Shown here piece after piece: positions 29,801 to 37,400 of a stretch of 64,000 bases of DNA. Within the stretch, counting starts at the first letter, position 1. Each line of letters begins with the position of its first letter. The translations under genes were made by a program, and so were the position numbers. Origin of the DNA: a virus; IMG/VR virus record IMGVR_UViG_3300034062_003964, positions 1 through 64,000 of that record. The stretch is one strand, 5' to 3'. Under the pieces are notes generated by a model that saw only the letters and a list, made by a program, of their open reading frames with translations, was not told the origin of the DNA and searched no databases.

Positions 29801-29940
29801 AAATCATTTATATTAAATTCGTTAGAGCCAGGTTTTCCATCTTGTGAAAAGGCATTCTCTATCTTATATGGTGGAAGATTTCGCACCAAAAGTTTTTTTC
29901 TAAAATTTTCACTTGAATTAAATGATAGTGGACTCTCCAT
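23836..29940 (-). CDS. Giant multidomain baseplate/tail protein with OmpA-like domain (2034 aa)
   Basis: A 2034-aa protein. Residues about 62-330 hold five 52-56-residue repeats (NQYGP...NEGEYGYPDTV). Around residue 880-960, WKDNTFLGRTEPIYTYTNST and the following FKIIVDHPSIMNLL resemble tube-like baseplate proteins (the F-x-GR-x-EP-x-Y-x-Y motif). Near 1220-1280 is an OmpA/MotB-like peptidoglycan-binding segment (VSFDLEASAS, then NNYNLNLSKRRGDSVLQWL). Short Thr-rich linkers (TTTTTT) flank it. Around 1520-1580, a second beta domain (VGDFFHTKVAIDSISLKYDD) appears. The C-terminal part is helical. It is co-transcribed with the tape measure gene upstream and the gp53-like gene downstream. A hub or cell-wall-contacting baseplate role is inferred. 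Confidence 0.75.
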   Translation of the reverse strand: MESPLSFNSSENFRKKLLVRNLPPYKIENAFSQDGKPGSNEFNINDLVPIDSPSVEQIGNQQEKVLLPINQYGPQTNAKDYGDIVPINNNKNYKSNEGEYGYPDSIGSDLEVIGNNTEKQIIIKNVYRPENGLSDFGSTAWYINNDKVISTIGEGEYTVQDTVGGGLETTANLDRPSLISNNQYGPEIQTNTQVPINNNLQTNPNEGEYGYPDTVNSELENKGETDRPVLFAINQYGPDNLPNTSVVINQNLQTNSNEGEYGYPDTVDSQLEMVGVDERKPNFLQNPWGPEGSQSTEEVDPYRKQKNLIIPQGNYLDETDTYGNELEFVSGVKETQAYLSNKYATGDGEYDPTEFKTLQTVALQLPYANSDNTFIFLPSTYTPYSILLSDNPSGSDGSLTQDSDLANIGAKSLNKEFKHRVALELYQQTLGQINLFSGNVNPETGEISAKPNTDPFNAIGLLTGNVPIIARKYNITTPDFLFGQGINFAAKLAGLYSPYSYIPGEIFDYPDPIGNGPYENPLSLIGGALGSLFSALQPANQSSSELLVEYTSIATRKLLYDQLKYNPYRPNYKIGNNLLAPAGVFYIGDRKNHIIELVSPASELPYAKDGKTSAMGPVLSYSSMGKLYEGDQLDETQFGINTRNFYGAGANKDGVKWIGASIFGGLTWTGSKSPEKDNNPGIGKLVGRGGEQFEDNSEFNFGSLVGFDSSKSTSKSFTPGSILDVTQKLVDAGQRSTKPQEHVGTAINQVSKVFNDGYQELTKGSRVVRYTTPNSKPQGTNTPQGYEYCRVFTKDRPYYTYDELQKRDGNIRGYGNSVLDNTWNLNIAPVDGYSIKDGRVKKYMLSLENLAWRTSNKKGYTYDDLPACEKGPNGGRIMWFPPYDLSFNENISTGWKDNTFLGRTEPIYTYTNSTRKGNVSFKIIVDHPSIMNLLVEKELANVSNNGEITQIIDSFYAGCTKYDLWDLVTKFPMFTPNDIFEAQILTTEDIVTVVEENNFSIIEQEVDINTTTTTTTVVDDCIEYNYNIGASTGATLNYTGCGETNVTITLLTSGKTGSFCSVTKSKPFFQISDTSNTLIPTGKACKKTTTSSSTTDDNETPTTIKEKYKDLAFYFDNNFPDGTSTYDTTVSNDYKYWYDLYIGSKNKYLNDGNGSKYAKALNKIFAYNDSAKVDRTSYVLGSGLTENAKIKYLSDFIDTTKENVEKFFNYIEENYTLLTNFVQDIGKLLDEGRDVSFDLEASASSVNSSANNYNLNLSKRRGDSVLQWLYKQKTPQGKSFNDFKGTKLKITEKYTGNNVEIQDTKYKFVDCNKPFETTKEEGTVSVNAMACRRTKISNILPSENISQTQNPPEETPNTQTNQELSGQDYQVTGQVTETTTTTTTPQQPNVSTDPRVNQPENSTPSSNTPPNTREQEVQTQQLQQRKDITKRLARKLLTECNYFEYIKQTDPMVYDGIKSKIKGFHPAFHSITPEGLNARLVFLQQCMRPGDTIPTVSQSDSGQQSLLYNDVSNSAFGAPPICILRVGDFFHTKVAIDSISLKYDDGKFDLNPEGIGIQPMIASVDISFSFIGAHGLAGPVAKLQNALSFNYYANTEMYDERAEATDNLDLSVYDAQVLSQVRDELNVIDTKAPRPEINNGGVTIGKTLTNVLNIDTTQTTGTIEYKDVMTEFANISKSYFETTTATLSKVNDDFLLGGLQILTKDRKFTEGYFNSLGGNLSNTANIFGYSDSFQTKIENLTTQTKNDVDNGLCPLLAGLNNEPFIDVQIRKIKRQIKIEIDNRAQVIAYELQGYSDQISTNELTLVSLIDKINYVSNSHDGFIKKNNSVIVYNVSGTTEVTQPTTAVDTLQELIQDSYLIKDDLNTYYQKLIDFGLIPTGVYDYSDNFTQDMYLPNNNTTQNETRFFMMFGKPICDDPDSFADIIINEALPNANSEDKGKWKTFFDNKLKSPETGLQSIYLTSKTIVDKNVEDFKTQYFNSTFTNYKPYNIDKQRLMWYESQVPATSPYDRDLTNIYSSRNSSGDKFNLKKKFN
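28950..29757 (-). repeat. Five diverged 52-56-codon tandem repeats
   Basis: Protein repeats start at about residues 62, 118, 174, 226 and 278 of the 2034-aa protein. Conserved marks are NQYGP and NEGEYGYPDTV, with degenerate versions VYRPE and NPWGP. At DNA level a shared stretch reading atcaggataaccatactcac recurs near 29147, 29306 and 29629. The repeat is in frame and probably forms an elongated beta-rich arm. Confidence 0.8.
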
Positions 29941-29954
29941 TCAGCCTTTTTATG

Positions 29955-29961
29955 ATAAATA
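29955..29961 (-). promoter_or_regulatory. Late-promoter-like TATTTAT motif before the 2034-aa gene
   Basis: Sense-strand CTATTTATCATAAAAAGG lies 14 bases before the ATG, in the short gap after the tape measure gene. Spacing matches the other copies. Confidence 0.4.
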
Positions 29962-29978
29962 GATTGTTTTAGTTTTTT

Positions 29979-31781
29979 TTAGGATAGAACCCCTTGTTGT
30001 TTTTTATATTCATTCATCTTATAAAGGACCGTATCCATTATTTGTTTTTGGACTTGTGGTGAATTAAACATTTTTGTTATTTGTCCCGGGTCTCCACCAA
30101 TAGAGCCAGTCAGATTAATATTTATATCTATTTTACCACCAATACCTCCACCACCACCTTTATTAAGTGCATCTGTTAAATTAGTACCCATAGCAACTTC
30201 ATCCCCAACAATCCCTTCATATAATTTACCTTTAGCTAATAATTGTGGGGCGTCACCAGTTGCGCCATATAATAAATCTTTTGTTTTAATTTTAACTTTA
30301 GCCTCGTTTTCTGACTCCGATTTTTTTGTAGCCTCGTCGGCAATATCTTGAGGGGACTTATTTTCCTTAAAATCTTTGTTTGCATAATAATCTGCAATAT
30401 CTGACACACTTTGGGTAACTGCGTCGGTACTAGTTGTTGCCACTTCACCCGCACCTTTACTTCCTTTTTTAATTTTTTCTTCTAAATCTTTTCTTTCTTG
30501 TGGAGAAAGATTTTTCATTATTGTTTCTTTAATCGTTCTAATATCAATAGCTTGGTTTTCAGCTATAGTAAGTTGGTCTACGGCTAATTGTTTATCATCC
30601 ATTTTCATTTTTTCTTGATACTCAGCAAGAGCTTTGTCTAATTCGGCTTTTTTACCTGTATCTTTCAGAATTTCATCAAGAGTTTTACCTTGTGTGTCAA
30701 ATCCGGGTACATCAACCATAATTTTACCAGAACCTTTTTGTATGGTTGTAAGACCTGCTAATAATCCTTTACTTTCCTCAGAAACCTTTGATAAGTCAAT
30801 CGCATTTTCAATAAATTCTAATTTTGCAGCTTCTCTACCCGCTTCTGCCATTTTTTCAAAATCACCACCAACAATATTAGCCTGTTCACGTAATCTGTAT
30901 AAATCCTGTGTTGACGCCTCAAACTGACCTGTACTTTTATTAAACGCATATGCGGATTTTGTCGATTTAACTAATTCTTCTTGTAACCCTTCCATATTTG
31001 TTTGAGCCATGTGAAGAAGTTGGAATGGGTCTCCTAATTTACCAACAGCCCCACCAAGCATTTGAAAACTTGCTGCAGCTTGCATAGCACCCTCAGGGTC
31101 CAAAACTTTACTTTGTAATGATGCGGCACCAATGTCCTGAATTGATGTTCTTAACATTTGAGCTTGTTTAACCATTTTACTTAAACCTTCTACCCCGTCT
31201 TTAAAACCAAAACCAGATAATTTTTTTAAGTTAGTGTTAACTTCACCAATAAATTTACTAGCATTAAGACCAAGTTTTATAGCCTCCTTTCGCATTTTGT
31301 TCATTTCTTCTAATGCTTCTTGTTGGGTTCCACCATATCTAATCATTTCGGCCACCATTTTTCCAACTGATTCTGCCGTCATCCCCGCCAATTTTGAAAA
31401 CTGAACCATATTTGAAATATTTTCAGTACTACTTCCAACCATTCTACCCATTTCTCCTGACATTCCTTGTATAACATCTAGTGAGTCTTTGAATGTGGCG
31501 CCAATATCTAAATTTGTTTTATATGCTTCGTAAAGTTGTTGATTAAAATTTGCAGAGTTGAAGGCGACTCCCCCCATACTTCTTTGTAAACTCTTTGCAG
31601 AGTTTTCCATTGAAACTATTTGTTGGGAAACATTTTCAAAAACTGTTTTAACGTTTGGTCCAACAAAATTAGTTACCGCATCTTTTAATTGGTTAATTTG
31701 GTCTAATACGTCTCTACCGCCAGTGTATTCTGATGCATTACCAGCTGAGGTGGTATCGGTAGATTGGTCTATAAAAAACAT
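29979..31781 (-). CDS. Tail tape measure protein (gp29-like)
   Basis: A 600-aa, largely helical protein, close in length to T4 gp29 (590 aa), which sets tail length and is ejected ahead of DNA. It shows long amphipathic helices (residues 20-330) with alternating Gln/Ala/Met/Gly repeats. Near residues 540-565, a Gly-rich stretch (KGGGGGIGGKIDININLTGS) precedes a C-terminal helix. Position is diagnostic: after a gp26-like gene and the start-less frame described separately, and before the baseplate hub genes. The gp19-type tube has a modest tail module around it. A TATTTAT element precedes the ATG by 12 bases. No membrane segment is obvious. Confidence 0.85.
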   Translation of the reverse strand: MFFIDQSTDTTSAGNASEYTGGRDVLDQINQLKDAVTNFVGPNVKTVFENVSQQIVSMENSAKSLQRSMGGVAFNSANFNQQLYEAYKTNLDIGATFKDSLDVIQGMSGEMGRMVGSSTENISNMVQFSKLAGMTAESVGKMVAEMIRYGGTQQEALEEMNKMRKEAIKLGLNASKFIGEVNTNLKKLSGFGFKDGVEGLSKMVKQAQMLRTSIQDIGAASLQSKVLDPEGAMQAAASFQMLGGAVGKLGDPFQLLHMAQTNMEGLQEELVKSTKSAYAFNKSTGQFEASTQDLYRLREQANIVGGDFEKMAEAGREAAKLEFIENAIDLSKVSEESKGLLAGLTTIQKGSGKIMVDVPGFDTQGKTLDEILKDTGKKAELDKALAEYQEKMKMDDKQLAVDQLTIAENQAIDIRTIKETIMKNLSPQERKDLEEKIKKGSKGAGEVATTSTDAVTQSVSDIADYYANKDFKENKSPQDIADEATKKSESENEAKVKIKTKDLLYGATGDAPQLLAKGKLYEGIVGDEVAMGTNLTDALNKGGGGGIGGKIDININLTGSIGGDPGQITKMFNSPQVQKQIMDTVLYKMNEYKKQQGVLS

Positions 31782-31793
31782 AATTTTTTATTT

Positions 31794-31800
31794 ATAAATA
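31794..31800 (-). promoter_or_regulatory. Late-promoter-like TATTTAT motif before the tape measure gene
   Basis: Sense-strand AACTATTTATAAATAAAAAATT lies 12 bases upstream of the tape measure ATG and just after the stop of the start-less frame. It also contains TATAAATA, the T4 late-promoter box, as part of a partial palindrome. Confidence 0.45.
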
Positions 31801-31805
31801 GTTAT

Positions 31806-31979
31806 TTAAGATTTTTTGAATGAATCTAATAACTTTTCAACAAAATATTTCCTTTCAAAAACAGGCATTTTCATTATATCAGAATATGAAAAATTACCAT
31901 ACTTAACTAAAAAGAAAATTTCATCTAAAACAATTTGTTTATATTGTAAAGAAAGGCCGAAAAAATTCAGCCCCAAAGG
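31806..31979 (-). CDS. Start-less frame before the tape measure gene: candidate +1 frameshift extension of the gp26-like chaperone
   Basis: In the +1 frame relative to the gp26-like gene, an open frame begins after a TAG at 31980-31982 and ends at TAA 31806-31808. From 31958 it encodes 50 residues beginning GLSLQYKQIV and containing DEIFFLVKYGNFSYSDIMKM, then PVFERKYFVEKLL. The first ATG is too late to include the conserved-looking part. The overlap contains GAA TTT TTT CGG: slipping from TTT to TTC by one base, at a rare CGG codon, enters this frame. An overlapping start-less frame immediately before the tape measure gene matches the classic tail-assembly-chaperone frameshift layout. An alternative is re-initiation at the TTG at 31974-31976. 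The frame itself is seen; the frameshift is inferred. Confidence 0.65.
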   Translation of the reverse strand, partial: PLGLNFFGLSLQYKQIVLDEIFFLVKYGNFSYSDIMKMPVFERKYFVEKLLDSFKKS

Positions 31980-32697
31980 CTAACTCAACGCTTACCTTTT
32001 CTCCTGACGGGGCTATTACTGTTTTTTTAACATCTAATTTAGGTTCACATTCATTAATAAATTTTCTTAATGATTTAGAGTCTGAAATTGGCATTTGATT
32101 AACGAATCTAGATATTTTTTCTCTATCGGTGTCATTTTCTATTGATATGATGTGTTTTTCTATTCTCTTAGTTACTATTGGAACTACCATACCAATAGGG
32201 TATTGTTCATTGATTTTATCTAATTCTCTAGTGTCAGATAATGTTAAAAGTTTTAATTCAACTTTTTTATTTGTTTTAGGTAAAACGTATTCAAAATTTC
32301 CATTTGAATTTTTTTTATGTGCGGAGTATATGTAATTAATTTCATCAAATAAAAGGGTAACTTCAAATCTATCACCTGTTTTAGGGTCGGATAGTGAATA
32401 TGTATAGTCTGAACCAAATGCGGTATTTCTTAAAAATAATAATATCGCCTTTACATCACTATCTATTAATTGACTAATGTCAAAACCCGGCTCATAAATT
32501 TTATTTTTTAATAAATTATATATTAAACCTTCTTTAGCGGTGTTTTGAGAAAGAATTAAATTTTCGTCAGAAGCTGTTAAATAACCAACTTTTAATGATT
32601 CTTTTTTAGGCTTATAAGATTCACCACCACTAGGTAATTTAACTATATCATGTGGAAGATTGAAATCCATTTGTCCGTATTGTGTACTTTGGTCCAT
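31939..32697 (-). CDS. gp26-like baseplate/tail assembly protein (T4 baseplate family)
   Basis: A 252-aa protein whose opening (FNLPHDIVKLPSGGESYKPK, then LKVGYLTASDENLIL) matches the T4 gp26-type baseplate or tail-assembly chaperone family. The middle has a beta-rich part (TYSLSDPKTGDRFEVTLLFD) and the C-terminal half is charged and helical. Located right before the tape measure gene, it probably chaperones the tape measure or initiates hub assembly. Its last codons, GCT GAA TTT TTT CGG, contain a candidate +1 slip site leading into a 50-codon extension. Without slipping the protein ends RPFFTI. The tail-tube gene and a terminator lie upstream. Confidence 0.8.
   Translation of the reverse strand: MDQSTQYGQMDFNLPHDIVKLPSGGESYKPKKESLKVGYLTASDENLILSQNTAKEGLIYNLLKNKIYEPGFDISQLIDSDVKAILLFLRNTAFGSDYTYSLSDPKTGDRFEVTLLFDEINYIYSAHKKNSNGNFEYVLPKTNKKVELKLLTLSDTRELDKINEQYPIGMVVPIVTKRIEKHIISIENDTDREKISRFVNQMPISDSKSLRKFINECEPKLDVKKTVIAPSGEKVSVELAFGAEFFRPFFTI
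31957..31968 (-). promoter_or_regulatory. Candidate +1 ribosomal frameshift site
   Basis: On the minus strand the codons read GAA TTT TTT CGG. A Phe tRNA on the second TTT can re-pair with TTC one base forward. The following CGG codon is rarely used in this AT-rich genome and would pause the ribosome. The +1 frame then reads GGC CTT TCT and remains open for 50 codons. The minus-one frame stops after 11 codons. Confidence 0.55.
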
Positions 32698-32744
32698 AGT
32701 TTTTTTCTTTAAAAATAACTTGACTTTATCTTATGTAAATAAAA

Positions 32745-32769
32745 AATCCCACCTAAAATAGATGGGATT
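32745..32769 (-). terminator. Terminator after the tail tube gene
   Basis: A 7-bp stem (AATCCCA / TGGGATT) with an 11-base loop lies 22 bases beyond the gp19 stop. On the minus strand it is followed by TTTTTTATTTAC. This suits a highly expressed tube gene that must be produced separately from downstream genes. Confidence 0.75.
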
Positions 32770-32790
32770 AAATAATATTTTATTTTGTTT

Positions 32791-33279
32791 TTAGTATACC
32801 AAGATACATCTATCAGGTCTCAATGTTGCTTTAACAGTAATCAAACCATCTTCACTATAACCTAATGAGTCAAAATCAACATTTGTTAAGAAACATCCTT
32901 GTAAAATCCATTTCTCAACAGCAACACCAGTTGGGTCTAACATTTCAAGGTCAACATCTTTTTTGTAACCTGCAGCATAACCCATACGTCCTGTTACTGA
33001 TTCAGCATGTAAACGAACCCATTCCATAAGTGCTTGTGATGCAGAAGGACCAATTGGGTCACGGAATGTAACATCTATTGAACCCCATTTAAATTGACCT
33101 GCAACATATGTTTCAGTATTTAAGAACGGAATTGGAACTTCTTTAATTTCAATTTTTGGTCTTGAAGCACTTTCAACATACCAAGAATTAATTCCCAAAG
33201 AAGATGGGAAAGTTATAATAAACCTATTTTTTCTTTTAGGTTCATATTGAAAGGGCATTTTCATTAACAAATCAGCCAT
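32791..33279 (-). CDS. Tail tube protein (gp19-like)
   Basis: A 162-aa protein of the T4 gp19 tail-tube family (T4 gp19, 163 aa), which polymerises as stacked hexamers to form the DNA conduit inside the sheath. Family features are PFQYEPKRKNRFIITFPS at the N-terminus, IPFLNTETYVAGQFKWGSID in the middle, the FRDPIGPSASQALMEW helix, and the closing GCFLTNVDFDSLGYSEDGLI strand pair. It has its own terminator and an upstream TATTTAT motif, as expected for an abundant structural gene. The HAD phosphatase gene lies upstream in the same direction. Confidence 0.95.
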   Translation of the reverse strand: MADLLMKMPFQYEPKRKNRFIITFPSSLGINSWYVESASRPKIEIKEVPIPFLNTETYVAGQFKWGSIDVTFRDPIGPSASQALMEWVRLHAESVTGRMGYAAGYKKDVDLEMLDPTGVAVEKWILQGCFLTNVDFDSLGYSEDGLITVKATLRPDRCILVY

Positions 33280-33313
33280 GTCTATTTATTTTTTTGTTTC
33301 TTTTATTTTTATT

Positions 33314-33320
33314 ATAAATA
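33314..33320 (-). promoter_or_regulatory. Late-promoter-like TATTTAT motif before the tail tube gene
   Basis: Sense-strand GATATATTTATAATAAAAA lies 34 bases before the gp19-like ATG, within the 108-base gap downstream of the HAD gene. No TTTG box is seen 19-21 bases further upstream. Confidence 0.45.
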
Positions 33321-33387
33321 TATCCAACTAAATTTTTTTCTATTTACTTTGTAATATTTAAAAATTATTCTTGCATTATAAGTATTT

Positions 33388-34260
33388 CTAGATTTCCTTT
33401 TTTTCTCCTCCTTTAGTTAAATAAGTTTTTACTAGTTTTTCAGTATCTTCATCATCTAAAAATTCTTTCATCTTATCTATATTTCTAGGGTCATCATCAG
33501 AAAAACCTATATTTGGTAGTATTTCATTGTTTTCTACATCATTTTTGAAAAATGCTTTTTCACCTATTTCTTGAGCCATTTCTTTACAGTAAGATATAAA
33601 CTCCCTCATCGCTTTGATTTTCCCCTCTTCAGGATTAGTCGCAGACCCCTCACCGAAAGACACAGGATAAAATCTACAAAGGTCCAAATACTCACGTAAT
33701 TCTTTTGGTGTCAGAGCCTTTGCTTTGTTTTCACCAGTAACTTCATTACCAATATTTCTATATCTATAAAGGTTTTCAGCTAATGTTCTACTATTAAGAC
33801 CATTCTTATTAGCCATTATTAAATTATAAACACCTTCTTTTAAAGTCTTTGGGTTGTGACCTCTTGCTGTGATGATTGAAAAAATGGAACCTCCATTAAT
33901 ACACTCAACAAAATCATTCCAAGATGGTCCAACAGACGCAACCATTGCATCCAATACGAATCTCTTATCACCTTTAACTCCAAAATTTCTAAATGGGTCT
34001 GGTGCAAAATCTACAACAGTAGTTCCCTTATAACTAAAAGGTTCTTTTCCTATTTGGTGTCTGTGGTCTGCAAAGTCTTCAGTAGACATCGGTACTTCTT
34101 CGTCGTTTTCACTAAGAACTATGATTGATGTCGGCATAAACATTATATTATCATCCCAATCAAATGCATAGTATTTCGTGTCGGGGTTACCTTCTTCATT
34201 AAACCCTTCATTCAATCTTTTGACTCTTATGAAATCTTCTATAACTTTTTTAATTCTCAT
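33388..34260 (-). CDS. HAD-superfamily phosphatase in the tail module
   Basis: A 290-aa HAD-like hydrolase. Motif I is AFDWDDNI (Asp-x-Asp), the second motif is SIITARGH near residue 148-155, and motif IV is FSDDDPRNID near 261-270. Size and motif order fit a phosphatase acting on a small phosphoester or a nucleic-acid end; the substrate is unknown. The N-terminal helix ends KRLNE at residues 14-18, an (L/I)xE site like T4 capsid-targeting leaders, so the mature protein might begin at Gly19 and be packaged. The 45-aa ORF upstream overlaps its ATG (TAATG), so both are coupled. Its place between sheath and tube genes is unusual. Confidence 0.8.
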   Translation of the reverse strand: MRIKKVIEDFIRVKRLNEGFNEEGNPDTKYYAFDWDDNIMFMPTSIIVLSENDEEVPMSTEDFADHRHQIGKEPFSYKGTTVVDFAPDPFRNFGVKGDKRFVLDAMVASVGPSWNDFVECINGGSIFSIITARGHNPKTLKEGVYNLIMANKNGLNSRTLAENLYRYRNIGNEVTGENKAKALTPKELREYLDLCRFYPVSFGEGSATNPEEGKIKAMREFISYCKEMAQEIGEKAFFKNDVENNEILPNIGFSDDDPRNIDKMKEFLDDEDTEKLVKTYLTKGGEKKEI

Positions 34261-34397
34261 TATTTTTTAAGTTTTTCTAAAAGTTTTTCTAATTGTGATT
34301 CTGTAATGATAATATTTTGTTTTTTATCAGCAAAAGTTTGTTTTCCTTTAGTGTTATATCCTAAAGATTCTTTGATTAATTTTTTTTCTATTTTCAT
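34260..34397 (-). CDS. Small basic protein (45 aa) coupled to the HAD gene
   Basis: A 45-codon ORF with ATG at 34395-34397. It encodes a lysine-rich peptide beginning MKIEKKLIKES and ending in a helix with ITESQLEKLLEKL. Its TAA overlaps the HAD start codon (TAATG), which strongly suggests real, coupled translation. The opening contains I-K-E, an (L/I)xE site similar to other leaders in this window. No known family. It could be a chaperone-like or packaged basic peptide. Confidence 0.6.
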   Translation of the reverse strand: MKIEKKLIKESLGYNTKGKQTFADKKQNIIITESQLEKLLEKLKK

Positions 34398-34420
34398 AGT
34401 TTTATGTGTTAAATAATTTA

Positions 34421-34442
34421 TGGGGGATATTTCTACCCCCCA
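34421..34442 (-). terminator. Stem-loop after the tail sheath gene
   Basis: TGGGGG / CCCCCA stem with a 10-base loop, 14 bases beyond the sheath stop. The following minus-strand sequence (TAAATTATTT) is only moderately T-rich. It is probably a partial terminator that lets some transcription reach the 45-aa and HAD genes. Confidence 0.6.
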
Positions 34443-34455
34443 CTCATTTTATTTT

Positions 34456-37400
34456 TTAGATATTGTCAAAAGACGCGCCTGTTGGTGTAATGACAAACTC
34501 GATGTCGATGTATTCTAACGCTCTTGTTGGCTTCAAGAAGATTTTACCTGTCAATGTATTTGAATCTAAATCTTCAGGTGTGTTAGATACTTGAACTCTA
34601 AAGTCAATCAAACCCCTATCTCTTCTAATTTGGTCTAAGATTGGGTTAACTGAATCCAAGAAGTCTTGTCTTACTTTGTTATCGTTTTGTTCGAACAACA
34701 ATCTGATGGCTACCGCTGAAATCAATTTACGTGCTTGTAGTAACAATCTTCTTACGTTGATTCTGTCAAGTGCAGATTCTCTAACTTGCATTGTTTTGTT
34801 ACCCCAAATCACTGTACCCACATCAGAGAAAGTTGCAATTGGGTTGATTCTACCTTTGTATAATACATCTCTATCTTCTTGTGTCAACTTACGTCTTGCT
34901 CTAATAGCATTTACCAAACCTCTTGTGTAACCCGCTGATGCGAACCAAGGGAACGCTATGTTATCAGTTAACGCTAAGTTTCTAACAACTTCTGAAGTTG
35001 CTGGAATATAAATTTGTGTGTTATTAACTGTATCTCTTGTTAAAATCCAAGGATAGTAAGTTGCTGTGTAATTTGAATCTATACCTGTTGTATCTAAATT
35101 ATCTACCGCCTCTTGTGGGTAAATTAAACCTTCAGAGATGTCTTGGTAAGATGGTAAGAACATATTAAAGTCAGGTGTTGTTGCAATGTAAATTGAATCT
35201 GCTCTATCTGTTTCAATCATATCAATAGCATCTTCAACCAAGTTTGAGTTATTAACATAATCAATACCAGGTGTTGCAAATACGTTGATGTTTGTTGATT
35301 CAGGGTTTGCAAAAGTTGATTGACCCCATTTGTATGCGTAGTAGTCAGTATTAGCCCAAGTTTCTTGGTTAGGTCCTGAAATTTGTTTGAACGCCCCCCA
35401 TCCTGTTGCTGTTGGGAATGTTACTGAACTTGCTGCCCCAAATTTAAATCCTGTTTGACCTAATGCGAATGTGTCACTATTAGTTCTATATTCTCTATAG
35501 ATATCCCAACCATCAAATCCACCATATGCTAATAAAGTAAATTTACGTGAAATTAAATTGTAGTATGGATTAGTATTATCACTAGGTTCAGAATTAAATG
35601 ACCCCGCACCTACTTCAAATGCCGATTGACCTGAAGTTACATATGAACTTGATACCGTTACAACAGTAGCTCCGCTATCCATGTGGAATCCTTTAGTTAA
35701 ATAACCCCAAGATGGTCCTGTTGTATCAGTAGCGATATTATTTGGTATTTGTTTTCCTTTATATTGAAAGAAGTCGTAGTCAAAACCTGATATATTAGAT
35801 ATACCTAAGTATGCTCTTCTTTTATTTTCACCACTTGAGATAACTGGGTTATCACCTCCACTCGTCGAACCAAATGGTGGGTTATAGATAACTTCACCTG
35901 CTGTGTAGTATTTAGTTTTGTAAGGTACAAATGGTGGAGTTGCGTTAGCATATTGTCTCATAATGTAACCCTCAAATCCACAAGGTAGTGCGTTTGTAGG
36001 AGCTTCATCACTCATTTCTAACATTATATATTTAGACTTAACTTCATATTCACCGTTAGATGTTCCAATTTTATTAGCAACATAATTATTTTGAGTTGGG
36101 TCCAATGAACAATTTGTAAAACTTTCTAAAACTCTAACATTTTGGTCGTTATCAAAAAAGTCTCTTACAAACACATCAAATGTTCCATTAGCAAATGATA
36201 CATTTCCGATTGAAAGTTTAACGTATGTGTTAGCAGAATTACCGTCAGAAATAAGAACAAATTTAAATAATTTATAAACTGTATTACCTCTTAACTCAGA
36301 TACAACAAAAGGTGTTTCTGGAGTTTGGAATTGTTCTAAATAGAATGCAATTGATTCTGTAGTTGGTGAATATCTAACACCAGGTAAATCAACTAATTCA
36401 CAATATAAACCTCTAATTTGACCTGCTCTATATCCTGTTTGTAAAAGTGCGGGATATGTCTCTTCGATAAATAAAGGAACTTCAGTTCTGTTTTTACCAA
36501 AATTAGTTGCTCCAAATACATTACGTAAATAATTTTTAGATGTCGATAACATAGAAGTTTCAAAAGAGAAATCATTACCGTCATATGTCACACCACTAAT
36601 TTGGAATGTTTCATAAGGGTTTTTAGTTACTGCCGAGTAAGCTCCCGTACAATTCATAGTAACGTCAGTTAAACCTGATACTTGATAGGAAGGTCCTTTT
36701 ATTGTACTACTATATGTAGACACCCCTCTTGACCTTAAAGTTGCAACAACCATATCATCGTATGTTGTGTAAGGTGCCCCTGAATAAGATGTAGTAAAGA
36801 AACTTACTGAACCTGAATATACACCTGTTGATGAACTACCTGATATTGTTGACATAGTTGCCCCCATACCTTGTCCAAAATATGTGTTAACGTCATTTGT
36901 ACCTTGATAGTAATTAAATAACCCATAATACCATGAGTCATTTACTGTTTGAGCACTTAATGATGATGCTGTTGCTCCCGTTATATTTCCAACACCAAAG
37001 TTTTCACTGTAAGATGTTACTACACCAGTACCATTTAATGTTACACCGGTTGTACTAGTAAATGTTGATGCGGTTACTGTCCCCCAGAATACTGAAGTTG
37101 AACCTGAAGTTGCGGCACTTGTAGAGTAAAGATTTATTTGACTGGAAATATAAGTTTGTAAATCTGATGCTATTGTTGAGGTTCCCCCATTAAATTCCGT
37201 GTAAGGTAAATAAAAATTACCATTAACATTAAGTGTTGATGGGACTGACAATAATGTTACGGTTCCTCCTGTATTTCCTGAGAATAATACAGTAACAGGT
37301 CCTGTTGTTCCAGTTACTTGTATAGTTGCGGGGTTAACGTTACCTATTGTTACAATAGACCAAGATGGTCCAGCGTCGTAACCTGATAAACCTAAGACTC

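Noticed and set aside
31974-31976. TTG start codon for the frame before the tape measure gene
   Set aside because: No ribosome-binding context is visible and the slip-site arrangement explains the frame better, although re-initiation cannot be excluded.
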